From the NCBI GenBank assembly GCA_030950645.1, contig JAUZRF010000023.1, positions 1 to 51,914 of the forward strand: DNA of 51,914 nucleotides, read 5' to 3'. Shown piece by piece: positions 7,806 through 15,822 of this stretch; positions within the stretch are counted from its first letter, which is position 1, and the number at the start of each line of letters is the position of its first letter. The DNA comes from Mariprofundales bacterium. Lineage in GTDB: Bacteria > Pseudomonadota > Zetaproteobacteria > Mariprofundales > J009. A model generated the notes under the pieces. That model made no database searches. It saw only the letters and a program-made list of their open reading frames with translations, and was not told the origin of the DNA. A program made the position numbers and the translations under genes.

Positions 7806-9160
7806 GTAGCAACCACTCCCCAACCATCGAACATGAGGAGGACTTAATCACAGCCCTATCCTGCGGCTGCAAACCAGAGAGCGCATGGCGCATCGGCACT
7901 GAGCATGAAAAAATCAGTTTCCAGCATAGCACATTGCGCCCAGCACCCTACCACGGGGAGGAAGGTATCGGCTGCCTGCTCACCCGCCTAGCCAATGAAA
8001 CTGCATGGAAACCCGTGGTTGAGGGCGATAATATTATCGCACTAACCTTGAATGGTGCCTCCATTACCCTCGAACCGGGAGGCCAGTTTGAACTCTCAGG
8101 CGCGCCGCTACCCACCCTATTCGACACCTGCAAAGAGGTGCATGATCACCTCGCACTGCTGGAGAATATCACCCGAGAGATCGGCATCGGTTTTGTCGGT
8201 GTCGGTTTTCAGCCCAAATGGCCCCGTGAAGCCATCGACTGGATGCCCAAGAAACGCTACAAAATCATGCGCAATTACATGCCGAAGGTGGGCAATCAGG
8301 GGTTGGATATGATGCTGCGTACAGCCACCGTACAGGCCAACCTCGATTTCTCGGATGAGGCGGACATGGTACGAAAAATGCGAATTAGTAGCGCATTGCA
8401 ACCCTTGGTTACCGCGCTATTTGCCGCCAGCCCATTCCGCGATGGTGTCCCATCAGGCTTAAAATCTACCCGTGCCGGCTGCTGGCTCGATACCGACAAT
8501 GCACGCACCGGCATCCCAAAATGCGTATTTGAAACCACCTTCAGCTTTGCCAGTTATGTGGAGTGGGCACTGGATGTGCCGATGTATTTTGTCCTTCGAG
8601 ATCACCACTATATCGACTGTGCTGGCGCCTCATTTCGGGATTTCTTACAGGGAAAGCTGCCGCAACTCCCTAAAGAGCTGCCGACTATTATTGATTGGGA
8701 AAACCACCTCTCCACCCTATTCCCTGAGGTGCGACTCAAACAGTTCCTCGAGATGCGCGGTGCTGATACCGGCGCATCCAACTGGATCTGCGCCCTTCCG
8801 GCACTATGGAAAGGGCTGCTCTACGATACTGAGGCGCAAAACCAAGCCTGGAATCTGATCGCGGACTGGAGCTGGCATGAGGTGTGTACACTACGCCGTC
8901 TGGCTCCGGTGCACGCATTTGCCACCCCATTTCGCGGCACCACGCTACTGGAGCTGTGCCGCACCATGGTCGAGATTGCTGAGAACGGGCTGCAACGGTT
9001 GGCTCCGTTGGATGCCACCACCAGTGAAGCCTGTTTCCTCGCGCCGCTCAAAGATGCCATCAATGACAAGAAGACCCAAGCTGATCAGTTACTTGAACTC
9101 TACTATGGCACATGGCAGGGGAATATTGACCCGCTATTTACCTACCATCGCATGCAGTGA
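7802..9160 (+). CDS. gshA: Glutamate-cysteine ligase (alphaproteobacterial/plant type)
   Basis: The enzyme joins glutamate and cysteine using ATP, the first step of glutathione synthesis in the cytoplasm. The 452-residue length and motifs (RIGTEHEKISF near residue 32, EPGGQFELSG, MRNYMPKVGNQGLDMMLRT, TVQANLDFSDEADM, ALFAASPF) match the plant/alphaproteobacterial family rather than E. coli GshA. Plant-type enzymes can be regulated by disulfides; I did not test for the cysteines involved. The start overlaps the lipoprotein stop and the end overlaps lipB by four bases (GTGA), so the three genes form one coupled unit. No gshB is present in the window. Confidence 0.95.
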   Translation: MSSNHSPTIEHEEDLITALSCGCKPESAWRIGTEHEKISFQHSTLRPAPYHGEEGIGCLLTRLANETAWKPVVEGDNIIALTLNGASITLEPGGQFELSGAPLPTLFDTCKEVHDHLALLENITREIGIGFVGVGFQPKWPREAIDWMPKKRYKIMRNYMPKVGNQGLDMMLRTATVQANLDFSDEADMVRKMRISSALQPLVTALFAASPFRDGVPSGLKSTRAGCWLDTDNARTGIPKCVFETTFSFASYVEWALDVPMYFVLRDHHYIDCAGASFRDFLQGKLPQLPKELPTIIDWENHLSTLFPEVRLKQFLEMRGADTGASNWICALPALWKGLLYDTEAQNQAWNLIADWSWHEVCTLRRLAPVHAFATPFRGTTLLELCRTMVEIAENGLQRLAPLDATTSEACFLAPLKDAINDKKTQADQLLELYYGTWQGNIDPLFTYHRMQ

Positions 9161-9771
9161 GCAACCCCGATTTCCGCTGGCTAGGCAGACAACCGTACCA
9201 ACCTTTTGCGACAGCAATGCGCCAGCATGCGGAAAAGTTACAAGCAGGCGATGAAAAAGAGGTTATTTGGTGCTGCGAACATGATCCCATCTACACTACC
9301 GGTAGACGCGCGATTGATAATCGCATCACACCAACCCTTCCCGCAGCACTGATCGTCAGCGACCGTGGCGGTGAAACCACCTTCCACGGGCCGGGGCAAT
9401 TGATGCTCTATCCGATCATCAACCTCAAGCGGCGTCACTTGGCGCCACGGGCCTATGTTGCGTTATTGGAAGAGGGCTGCATCCGCCTGCTGGCAGACTA
9501 CGGAATCATCACAGCGCGCCGTAAAGGCGCCCCCGGAGTATGGACCACTTGCGGCAAAATCGCAGCCATCGGGCTGCGCATTAGTCGGGGGGTTGTTTGG
9601 CATGGGATGGCGCTCAATGTCACCACGAAACTCGCGTGGTTTGACCCCATTCACCCCTGCGGGCTCAATTTTGCGATGGACAGCATCGCCCACCACGCCA
9701 CTCCGCAGCCACTGGCCGTACTAGCGAACCAATGGGCAAAAAACCTCAATCAACTATTGGAAATATTGTAA
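9157..9771 (+). CDS. lipB: Octanoyltransferase LipB
   Basis: LipB transfers the octanoyl group from acyl carrier protein to lipoyl domains, the first step of lipoate assembly. The 204-residue protein has HDPIYTTGRRA, the conserved DRGGETTFHGPGQLMLYPI segment, KGAPGVWTTCGKIAAIGLRI with the catalytic lysine, and HPCGLN with the catalytic cysteine. It starts at GTG 9157 overlapping the gshA stop. The stop codon TAA belongs to the first bases (gTAActactcag) of a MITE-1 copy, so the natural C-terminus may have been altered slightly; the catalytic part is complete. Confidence 0.95.
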   Translation: MSNPDFRWLGRQPYQPFATAMRQHAEKLQAGDEKEVIWCCEHDPIYTTGRRAIDNRITPTLPAALIVSDRGGETTFHGPGQLMLYPIINLKRRHLAPRAYVALLEEGCIRLLADYGIITARRKGAPGVWTTCGKIAAIGLRISRGVVWHGMALNVTTKLAWFDPIHPCGLNFAMDSIAHHATPQPLAVLANQWAKNLNQLLEIL

Positions 9772-9846
9772 CTACTCAGATCGATTCTGGTTCTTCTGAT
9801 GGCAAGGCGTTTCAACGCCGCTATCGAGAAAACCGGAAATCAGCTT
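9768..9846 (+). repeat. MITE-1 copy with internal deletion, between convergent genes
   Basis: It begins gtaactactcagatcgattc and retains both arms (ctggttcttctgatggcaaggcg and cgccgctatcgagaaaaccgg), but lacks about 35 central bases and the right terminus. The left end supplies the lipB stop, and the right side overlaps the last codons of the convergent UPF0114 gene. The hairpin arms could act as a terminator for both genes. Confidence 0.8.
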
Positions 9847-10340
9847 CTATGGCCGAAGTATCCGGCTAATGACACCATCAAAATGCCCGCCCCCATGTAA
9901 AGAATATTGAGCGGATTATCAAAAGTAACATGAAGCACCTGCTTAAAGAAAGCAACGATCAGAATCATCAAAATCACCTTACCTAGGCGATCCTTGAGGT
10001 CATCCAAGCTGTTCACCATCAGAATATTGCCCGCATTTTCCGACTGATGCGCGCACTTAATCTTACCAATATGCAACTCATACACGCCAAGGGCAAAAAT
10101 CAGCAACACGATCGCAAGTAAAAAGTCATCCACTGCGGTAATAACATGGCTAACCACGATAATATGAAAATGCTCCACCACATGACCCATAAAATAGACC
10201 TGGACGAACTCGACTAGCAATTTTCCCATATCCCAAGCGGAAGAGATAAACAGCAGCGCCATCCCCACTATACACGACCATACAGCCAGCAAGGTTAGAT
10301 AACGCGAGCCCCACAGCATTCTTTCCAAAAAATCTTGCAT
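9840..10340 (-). CDS. UPF0114 (YqhA family) inner membrane protein
   Basis: The 166-residue protein has about four hydrophobic segments, near residues 14-34, 60-85, 117-137 and 143-162, with the family-like stretches ERMLWGSRYLTLLAV and HVITAVDDFLLAIVLLIFALGVYEL. UPF0114 proteins are widespread integral membrane proteins; their role is not established. It lies 12 bases after lpxC on the same strand and is probably co-transcribed from the end of the dcw operon. Its final codons and stop (HRS-stop) overlap a truncated MITE-1, so the extreme C-terminus may not be ancestral. Confidence 0.88.
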   Translation of the reverse strand: MQDFLERMLWGSRYLTLLAVWSCIVGMALLFISSAWDMGKLLVEFVQVYFMGHVVEHFHIIVVSHVITAVDDFLLAIVLLIFALGVYELHIGKIKCAHQSENAGNILMVNSLDDLKDRLGKVILMILIVAFFKQVLHVTFDNPLNILYMGAGILMVSLAGYFGHRS

Positions 10341-10352
10341 CGCTTCGTTTTC

Positions 10353-11270
10353 CTACAGTGCTGCCGCTGCGCTAGCAGCAAAGGGTTGCGCAACCTCTTC
10401 GCGATCACCGGGACTGCGCACCAATGACTCCACCCGATAGGCTGAAGGGTCCGCCAGCAGAGCTTCAACCAGCTGATGATTACAGGCGTGTCCGGTACGC
10501 GCACCCTCAAATGCCCCAACAATCGGTAACCCAGCCAATGACAGATCGCCTAGGGTATCCAAAATTTTATGGCGCACACACTCATCCTGATAGCGCAAGC
10601 CGCCCTCATTCACCACCCGATAGGAGTCTAAGCCAATCGCATTCTCCAAGGAGCCGCCGAGTGCCAATCCTGCCTTCTGCAACGCCTCGATTTCATGCAA
10701 GAAACCGAAGGTGCGCGCGCGACTCACCTCACGGGTATATGCCTGACGAGAAAAATCAATAGAAACATGGCGATTGTTGAGCAAAGGATGATCATAATCA
10801 AGCAAATAGGAGACCCGAAACCCTGAAGCTGGACGCAAAGCGCAGTGCTTATCTCCATCTTCAATCGCCACCTTACGCAGAATACGGATCACTTTCTTGG
10901 CTGCCTTCTGCTCGCGAATCCCTGCACACTGAATCAGAAACACAAAGGGCGCAGCAGAACCGTCCATGATCGGAATCTCACCACCACCAACCTCAATCCG
11001 AGCATTATCCACACCCAAACCAGCTAGTGCTGAGAGCAGGTGTTCCACCGTCGAGATGGTCACACCATCACGACCCAAGGTAGTACAGAGACGCGTATCA
11101 ACCACAAATTCAGATTTTGCCGGTATTTCAACCGTCTGACCACTGCGTATAAAGGTAACACCACTATTCTCAGCCGCCGGATATAGCGTCAATTCGATTT
11201 TCTTGCCCGAATGCAGACCAATACCACCGCAGTGGATTGCCCTGTTCAGCGTCCGTTGAGGAATCATCAC
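10353..11270 (-). CDS. lpxC: UDP-3-O-acyl-N-acetylglucosamine deacetylase
   Basis: This zinc enzyme catalyses the committed step of lipid A synthesis. The 305-residue protein shows RTLNRAIHCGGIGLHSG at the N-terminus, the zinc-binding H77 in TVEHLLSALAGLGVDN, GGEIPIMDGSAAPFV, and HKILDTLGDLSL with the second metal histidine and aspartate. Start ATG 11270 (or the adjacent ATG at 11267) follows aaggag. It ends the canonical dcw cluster just after ftsZ, the usual gammaproteobacterial-type order. A 50-bp MITE-1 derivative lies in the ftsZ-lpxC gap, so read-through from ftsZ could be affected. Confidence 0.96.
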   Translation of the reverse strand: MMIPQRTLNRAIHCGGIGLHSGKKIELTLYPAAENSGVTFIRSGQTVEIPAKSEFVVDTRLCTTLGRDGVTISTVEHLLSALAGLGVDNARIEVGGGEIPIMDGSAAPFVFLIQCAGIREQKAAKKVIRILRKVAIEDGDKHCALRPASGFRVSYLLDYDHPLLNNRHVSIDFSRQAYTREVSRARTFGFLHEIEALQKAGLALGGSLENAIGLDSYRVVNEGGLRYQDECVRHKILDTLGDLSLAGLPIVGAFEGARTGHACNHQLVEALLADPSAYRVESLVRSPGDREEVAQPFAASAAAAL

Positions 11271-11406
11271 TTCTCCTTAGTTAAAGCTCATCGTCCCCAA
11301 ATGGGGCGCGCAGCCACCGCGCAGGGCGAATTTCAACGGCATTCAGCCATGCGGAAAAGGGCAATGCTGCCCAATTTCGTGTAGCTAGCAAGTTGATGAA
11401 ATATTC

Positions 11407-11456
11407 GTAACTACTCAGCACCCATTGAAAACATCCCGTAACTGCTCAGTAGTTAC
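11407..11456 (+). repeat. Minimal 50-bp MITE-1 derivative with perfect 8-bp target duplication
   Basis: The sequence begins gtaactactcagcacccatt, includes the internal motif gtaactgctcag, and ends directly in tagttac. It lacks the central palindrome of the 153-bp form. Both flanks read gaatattc (11399-11406 and 11457-11464). It is the smallest copy with intact ends in the window and lies between ftsZ and lpxC. Confidence 0.9.
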
Positions 11457-11496
11457 GAATATTCCGATATTGTATCAAGGAGCGATCCTCGAAAAA

Positions 11497-12681
11497 TCAA
11501 TCCGCCTGACGCCGCAAAAAAGCGGGAATATCGTAATCGCAATTCAGCTCGGCACCATCACCAGCCTGCGGCTGCCGAGCCAGATGCGTTAATTGATCAC
11601 CCAGCCGCGAACTACCACTAGGCGCATCCGTTCCCGTGGCCAACATGCCGGGTAATGGCAACTGCACTGGAGGCAAAGAGGCGGTATTGTCCACAACTGT
11701 TTGCATATGCACCACTTGACCGCTCATCAACCCTGTCGCGACCACAGTAACCCGCAATTCGTCGCCCATACTGTTGTCATACACCATGCCACAGATCACA
11801 TTGGCATCATCATCGGCCATGGTCTGCACAATCGATACCGCCTCATCGTACTCCGCCAGCGTCATCTCCTCACTGCCCGTTACATTGATCAAAATCCCTC
11901 GGGCACCATGAATATCAACATCCTCCAACAGCGGCGAGGAGATCGCCAACTCCGCAGCAGTGATCGCACGATTTTCACCAAAAGCAGATCCGGCCCCCAT
12001 CATTGCCAACCCCTGACTACCGCTCATCACCGACTTCACATCTGCAAAATCGACATTGACATACCCCGTCTCGGTAATCAGTTCGGAGATGCCGCGAACC
12101 GCCTGTAGCAAGACCTCATCCGCCTGACGGAAAGCCTCAAGCATGGAGGTGTTTTTACCTACCGCACCAATCAATTTCTGATTCGGGATAGTGATCAGGG
12201 TATCAACATGCTTGCTAAGCTCCGCAATCCCCGACTCCGCCTGTTTCATCCGACGCTTGCCCTCAAACTTGAACGGTTTAGTCACCACCGCCACGGTAAG
12301 CACCCCCAACTCCTTCGCGATCTCCGCAATGACAGGTGCGGCACCGGTACCGGTACCGCCCCCCATCCCTGCGGTAACAAACACCATATCTGCTCCCTCC
12401 AGATATTCGCGAATATGGTCGCGTTCCATCTCTGCTGCATCACGCCCAATCTGAGGCTTGGCTCCCGCGCCCATGCCACGGGTAAGCTCTGACCCCAACT
12501 GCAGCTTAAGTTCCGCCTGATTGCGTTCAATTGCCTGCGCATCGGTATTGGCAACAATGAACTCAACCCCAGTTAGGTTATGGGTAATCATGTTGTTCAT
12601 GGCGTTGCCACCACCACCGCCAACACCGATCACTTTTATCTTAGCCGACAGGCTGCTGCTATCCTCAAAAAACATGGACAT
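11497..12681 (-). CDS. ftsZ: Cell division GTPase FtsZ
   Basis: FtsZ polymerises at mid-cell to form the division ring. The 394-residue protein has the N-terminal nucleotide-binding KVIGVGGGGGNAMNN, the tubulin signature GMGGGTGTGAAPV (about 105-117), and the C-terminal peptide DYDIPAFLRRQAD that binds FtsA. The track ORF starts at 12795 inside a MITE; the real start is ATG 12681, after a strong ggaggag. A 105-bp MITE-1 lies about 60 bases upstream, between ftsA and ftsZ, and could change the ratio of the two proteins. Confidence 0.97.
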   Translation of the reverse strand: MSMFFEDSSSLSAKIKVIGVGGGGGNAMNNMITHNLTGVEFIVANTDAQAIERNQAELKLQLGSELTRGMGAGAKPQIGRDAAEMERDHIREYLEGADMVFVTAGMGGGTGTGAAPVIAEIAKELGVLTVAVVTKPFKFEGKRRMKQAESGIAELSKHVDTLITIPNQKLIGAVGKNTSMLEAFRQADEVLLQAVRGISELITETGYVNVDFADVKSVMSGSQGLAMMGAGSAFGENRAITAAELAISSPLLEDVDIHGARGILINVTGSEEMTLAEYDEAVSIVQTMADDDANVICGMVYDNSMGDELRVTVVATGLMSGQVVHMQTVVDNTASLPPVQLPLPGMLATGTDAPSGSSRLGDQLTHLARQPQAGDGAELNCDYDIPAFLRRQAD

Positions 12682-12738
12682 AATTGAATTCTCCTCCGAA
12701 TTGATGTGAACTATTGATGATCGTACTGATGTTGTAAA

Positions 12739-12843
12739 GTAACGACTCAGCTCGCGTCCGATTTTTCGCCTTGCTATCAGGAAAACAGGAAGCAATCTGA
12801 GCAGTTACAGCCATTTTTAGGTAGGGTGCTGAGTAGTAGTTAT
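12739..12843 (-). repeat. MITE-1 derivative (105 bp) between ftsA and ftsZ, perfect target duplication
   Basis: It begins gtaacgactcagctcgcg, contains one arm cgccttgctatcaggaaaac, the subterminal gagcagttacagcc and an end ggtgctgagtagtagttat. Both flanks read gttgtaaa (12731-12738 and 12844-12851), a perfect 8-bp duplication. The opposite arm has been deleted. In the minus-strand transcript it lies between the ftsA stop and the ftsZ ribosome site. Confidence 0.88.
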
Positions 12844-12875
12844 GTTGTAAACAGGTTGCGTAATCGTTCTGGATA

Positions 12876-14111
12876 TCATGATGTATCCCCAAACCAAGCA
12901 CGCATGCGTTGCCATAGAGAAGGCCCGGATACGCTATGATGTTTTTTGGTCGTAGACCTCGTGTTTGTTTGCCGATAACGGCAGCCATAAAGCACCAAAC
13001 CCACCCCAGTGGAGTAGACTGGCGTCGCCACCACATCAACCAACCCCCCCACACCACTTGGTCGCCCTAGCCGAACCGGCGCATCGAAAATCTCTTCAGC
13101 CAACTCCACTGCGCCTTTAAGCAGCGAGCTACCACCGGTCAGCACCACCCCCGCAGAGACTTGATTGTGAAAGCCAGACTGCTCCAAATGGGCTTTTACC
13201 ATCTCAAACAGCTCCTCCATCCTAGGCTCAAGAATCTGTATCATCACCTGGCGTGGCATCGCCCGTGGCTCACGGCCACCTACGCTGGGGATCTCAATCA
13301 TTTCGTCAGGAGCCACCATTGATGGCATACAGGCGCCATGTTTGCGCTTAAGCTGATCCGCCTCGCGCGGTGAGGTGCGCAACCCCACCACTAGGTCGTT
13401 GGTCAAATGGTCGCCACCAATGGGAATCACCGAGGTGTGGCGAATAGAACCATTAATAAATACCGCGATATCGGTGGTGCCACCACCAATATCAACCAAT
13501 ATCACGCCAATCTCTTTCTCTTCCGGTTGCAGCACCGCCTCGCTGGAAGCGAGCTGTTCAAGCACCACATCCGCCACCTCCAGATCACAACGATGGCAAC
13601 ATTTGATAATATTCTGTGCCGAGGAGACGGCCCCCGTCACCACATGCACCTTCGCCTCCAGCCGGACGCCACTCATCCCAACGGGTGACTTAATCCCATC
13701 CTGGCCATCAATGATGTAATCCTGCGGCAGGATATGCAGTACCTTCTGATCGGCGGAGATATTCATTGCCTTGGCGGCCTCAATCACCCGCGTCACATCC
13801 TCTTGCGACACCTCACCGTCTTTGGTCGCCACCACACCATGGCTATTGTAACCATGGATATGGCTCCCCGCGATACCAGTGTAGACGCGCTTAACCTCAA
13901 CCCCTGACATCAATTCAGCCTCTTGCACCGCCAGCCCAATCGACTCCACCGTACTATCGATATTGACCACCACGCCTTTGCGCAGGCCACGCGATGGGTG
14001 GGTGCCAATACCGATCACATCCACCTTGCCATCTGGTGAGACTTCCGCGACCACACATGCGATTTTGTGTGTACCTATATCGAGACCAACAACCGTCTGC
14101 TGATGTTTCAT
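12876..14111 (-). CDS. ftsA: Cell division protein FtsA
   Basis: FtsA is the actin-like membrane tether for FtsZ. The 411-residue protein contains VVGLDIGTHKIACVVAE (phosphate 1 loop), the SHS2-type 1C subdomain, DIGGGTTDIAVF (phosphate 2), VVLTGGSSLLKGAVELAEEI (adenosine region) and a C-terminal amphipathic helix LWQRMRAWF that inserts into the membrane. I chose ATG 14111 (MKHQQTVVGL) because GGAGGTGAT precedes it; the longer track ORF begins inside ftsQ. It starts 2 bases after the ftsQ stop. Confidence 0.96.
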   Translation of the reverse strand: MKHQQTVVGLDIGTHKIACVVAEVSPDGKVDVIGIGTHPSRGLRKGVVVNIDSTVESIGLAVQEAELMSGVEVKRVYTGIAGSHIHGYNSHGVVATKDGEVSQEDVTRVIEAAKAMNISADQKVLHILPQDYIIDGQDGIKSPVGMSGVRLEAKVHVVTGAVSSAQNIIKCCHRCDLEVADVVLEQLASSEAVLQPEEKEIGVILVDIGGGTTDIAVFINGSIRHTSVIPIGGDHLTNDLVVGLRTSPREADQLKRKHGACMPSMVAPDEMIEIPSVGGREPRAMPRQVMIQILEPRMEELFEMVKAHLEQSGFHNQVSAGVVLTGGSSLLKGAVELAEEIFDAPVRLGRPSGVGGLVDVVATPVYSTGVGLVLYGCRYRQTNTRSTTKKHHSVSGPSLWQRMRAWFGDTS

Positions 14112-14113
14112 CC

Positions 14114-14899
14114 TTATATCACCTCCCGAACGGCATTGCCTGCCCGTACAAACCAACGATCCTGCTGCCTGGCATCAATCTTCCACTGCCCATGACGCCA
14201 AGGTGCCCTGCCCAACAAGGCGAGAATGTGACCCACACACGCCGTCATCTGGTGATTAAGCGGGAAACTCCATTGTGCACCCTTATTCATATCTATCCGC
14301 ACCGTGCCATCCTCCACAATCAACTCACTCACCTCTGCCAACCTGCCGGGATCCTTTTTTTGTATCTGCTTCATCAAGGCAACCATCTTCAAGACAATAT
14401 TCGCGTTGACACAACGCAGTAGAGGCAAGTCCCAATGCTCACCACGGTGAATTGAACGGTACGAAACCCCCTGACCATCCACCAACATCAGCCGGCCATC
14501 ACCCGTCGTCCATAAAGCAAAAGGTTGGCGAATGGTGGCATGCACCGCCAAGCTGTGCGGCAAATGCCGAACAATCTCTATCTTGGCGATATCCGGCTCT
14601 AAATGCCGCAAGGCATGGGCAAGCACCTCCGGACGGGAATTCAAAAAATTGAGCGGCATCATCTGGCGTAGACGGGTAGATATCGCCTGTTGTAGCGTCG
14701 CATTATCGCTCTGCACCTGCCAGAAACGCACCCCTAAAGCATGGTTCAGCGCATTCAAACCCCCACCCACCGCCACCAGTACCAACATCACCCATAGGCT
14801 GGCGCGCACTGGCGGATAACACCGCACCACCCCTTGGCGCCAAGCAATATTGCCGAATCTTTGCGCCCAAGGGGGGGGCACTGCGATGTTTTTCGCCAT
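14114..14899 (-). CDS. ftsQ: Cell division protein FtsQ
   Basis: FtsQ is a bitopic inner membrane protein that links FtsBL and other late division proteins. The 261-residue product has a cytoplasmic tail, one membrane segment (SLWVMLVLVAVGGGLNALN), and a periplasmic part with PDIAKIEIVRHLPHSLAVHATIRQPFAL, which matches the POTRA-beta junction, and ends RWFVRAGNAVREVI. ATG 14899 overlaps the ddl stop by one base (TAATG). Conservation in this family is low, so identification relies partly on position between ddl and ftsA. Confidence 0.9.
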   Translation of the reverse strand: MAKNIAVPPPWAQRFGNIAWRQGVVRCYPPVRASLWVMLVLVAVGGGLNALNHALGVRFWQVQSDNATLQQAISTRLRQMMPLNFLNSRPEVLAHALRHLEPDIAKIEIVRHLPHSLAVHATIRQPFALWTTGDGRLMLVDGQGVSYRSIHRGEHWDLPLLRCVNANIVLKMVALMKQIQKKDPGRLAEVSELIVEDGTVRIDMNKGAQWSFPLNHQMTACVGHILALLGRAPWRHGQWKIDARQQDRWFVRAGNAVREVI

Positions 14900-15783
14900 T
14901 ACAGGCCATCCCGTGTCGCACTCGCCAACATGCGCAAGCAAAGCGCATCAAAACCGATGCCTGCAACCGCCGCCGATTTAGGCAACAGGCTGGTCGAAGT
15001 CATGCCGGGAATGGTATTAACCTCCAACACCACCGCCTCGCCACCATCGGTAACAATCATATCCACCCGAGGAGCGCCTCGGCATTCAAGCAGGGCAACG
15101 GCCATCTCCGCCTGATCCATACATAATCGCTGGCTCTCGACCGGCAATTCAGCCGGGCAGATGTAACGGGTATCGTGCGCTTCATACTTGGCGGCGTAAT
15201 CGTAAATACCGCTAGCTGGACGCACCTCAATGCAGGGTAGCGCCTCGCCATCGAGTACGGACACCGCCACCTCGACGCCTTTCGCCGGCATCTCGATCAA
15301 CCAATCGGAGGTATCGGTAATCGTGATCTCAGCCCACTCTGCTGCGGATGTCACCAGATGCAGCCCCACGCTCGATCCCTGTGCCACCGGCTTGACAAAT
15401 ACCGGATAACGCACCGGAAAACCATCTGCACCCAACGGAATATCCATCGCTACTGGAATGCTATGGGCATGAAGCAGATCCTTGCTCACACGCTTATTCA
15501 TGCAGATTGCAGAGGCCATCACCCCCGAACCAGTGTAGGGCATTCCGATCGTCTCCAACAGCCCTTGAATCGCGCCGTCCTCACCCAGCGTGCCATGCAG
15601 GGCAACAAAGGCGACGCCAATCTCCGCCTCGCGAATCATGGCTGGCCAATCACCGTCAGGAGGGAGATCAAGTGCCACCACGCTCCTGCCACCCCGTTGC
15701 AACGCCGCGACCACTGCCTGACCAGAACGCAATGAAACCTCGCGTTCCGCCGAAGCCCCACCCATCAATACCCCGACCCTCAT
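14899..15783 (-). CDS. ddl: D-alanine--D-alanine ligase
   Basis: The enzyme makes the D-Ala-D-Ala dipeptide for peptidoglycan precursors. The ATP-grasp fold shows VLMGGASAEREVSLRSG at the N-terminus, ALHGTLGEDGAIQGLLE, YTGSGVMASAICMNKRVSKD, PVFVKPVAQGSSVG, and the metal- and substrate-binding VLEVNTIPGMTSTSLLPKSA. Length is 294 residues from MRVGVLMGG. Three imperfect copies of a 14-bp unit at the murB-ddl border create several possible starts; I chose the ATG at 15783 that begins the conserved domain (track: GTG 15804). Confidence 0.95.
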   Translation of the reverse strand: MRVGVLMGGASAEREVSLRSGQAVVAALQRGGRSVVALDLPPDGDWPAMIREAEIGVAFVALHGTLGEDGAIQGLLETIGMPYTGSGVMASAICMNKRVSKDLLHAHSIPVAMDIPLGADGFPVRYPVFVKPVAQGSSVGLHLVTSAAEWAEITITDTSDWLIEMPAKGVEVAVSVLDGEALPCIEVRPASGIYDYAAKYEAHDTRYICPAELPVESQRLCMDQAEMAVALLECRGAPRVDMIVTDGGEAVVLEVNTIPGMTSTSLLPKSAAVAGIGFDALCLRMLASATRDGL

Positions 15784-15822
15784 TGTTCGCACCTCATTGT
15801 TCACACCTCATTGTTCACACCA
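15783..15822 (-). repeat. 14-bp tandem repeat across the murB stop and ddl start
   Basis: Read on the minus strand, the unit tgtgaacaatgagg occurs two times and is followed by tgcgaacaatgagg. The first copy contains the murB stop (caa tga) and the last contains the ddl ATG. The repeat therefore duplicates the stop/start overlap and spaces murB from ddl. Confidence 0.85.
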
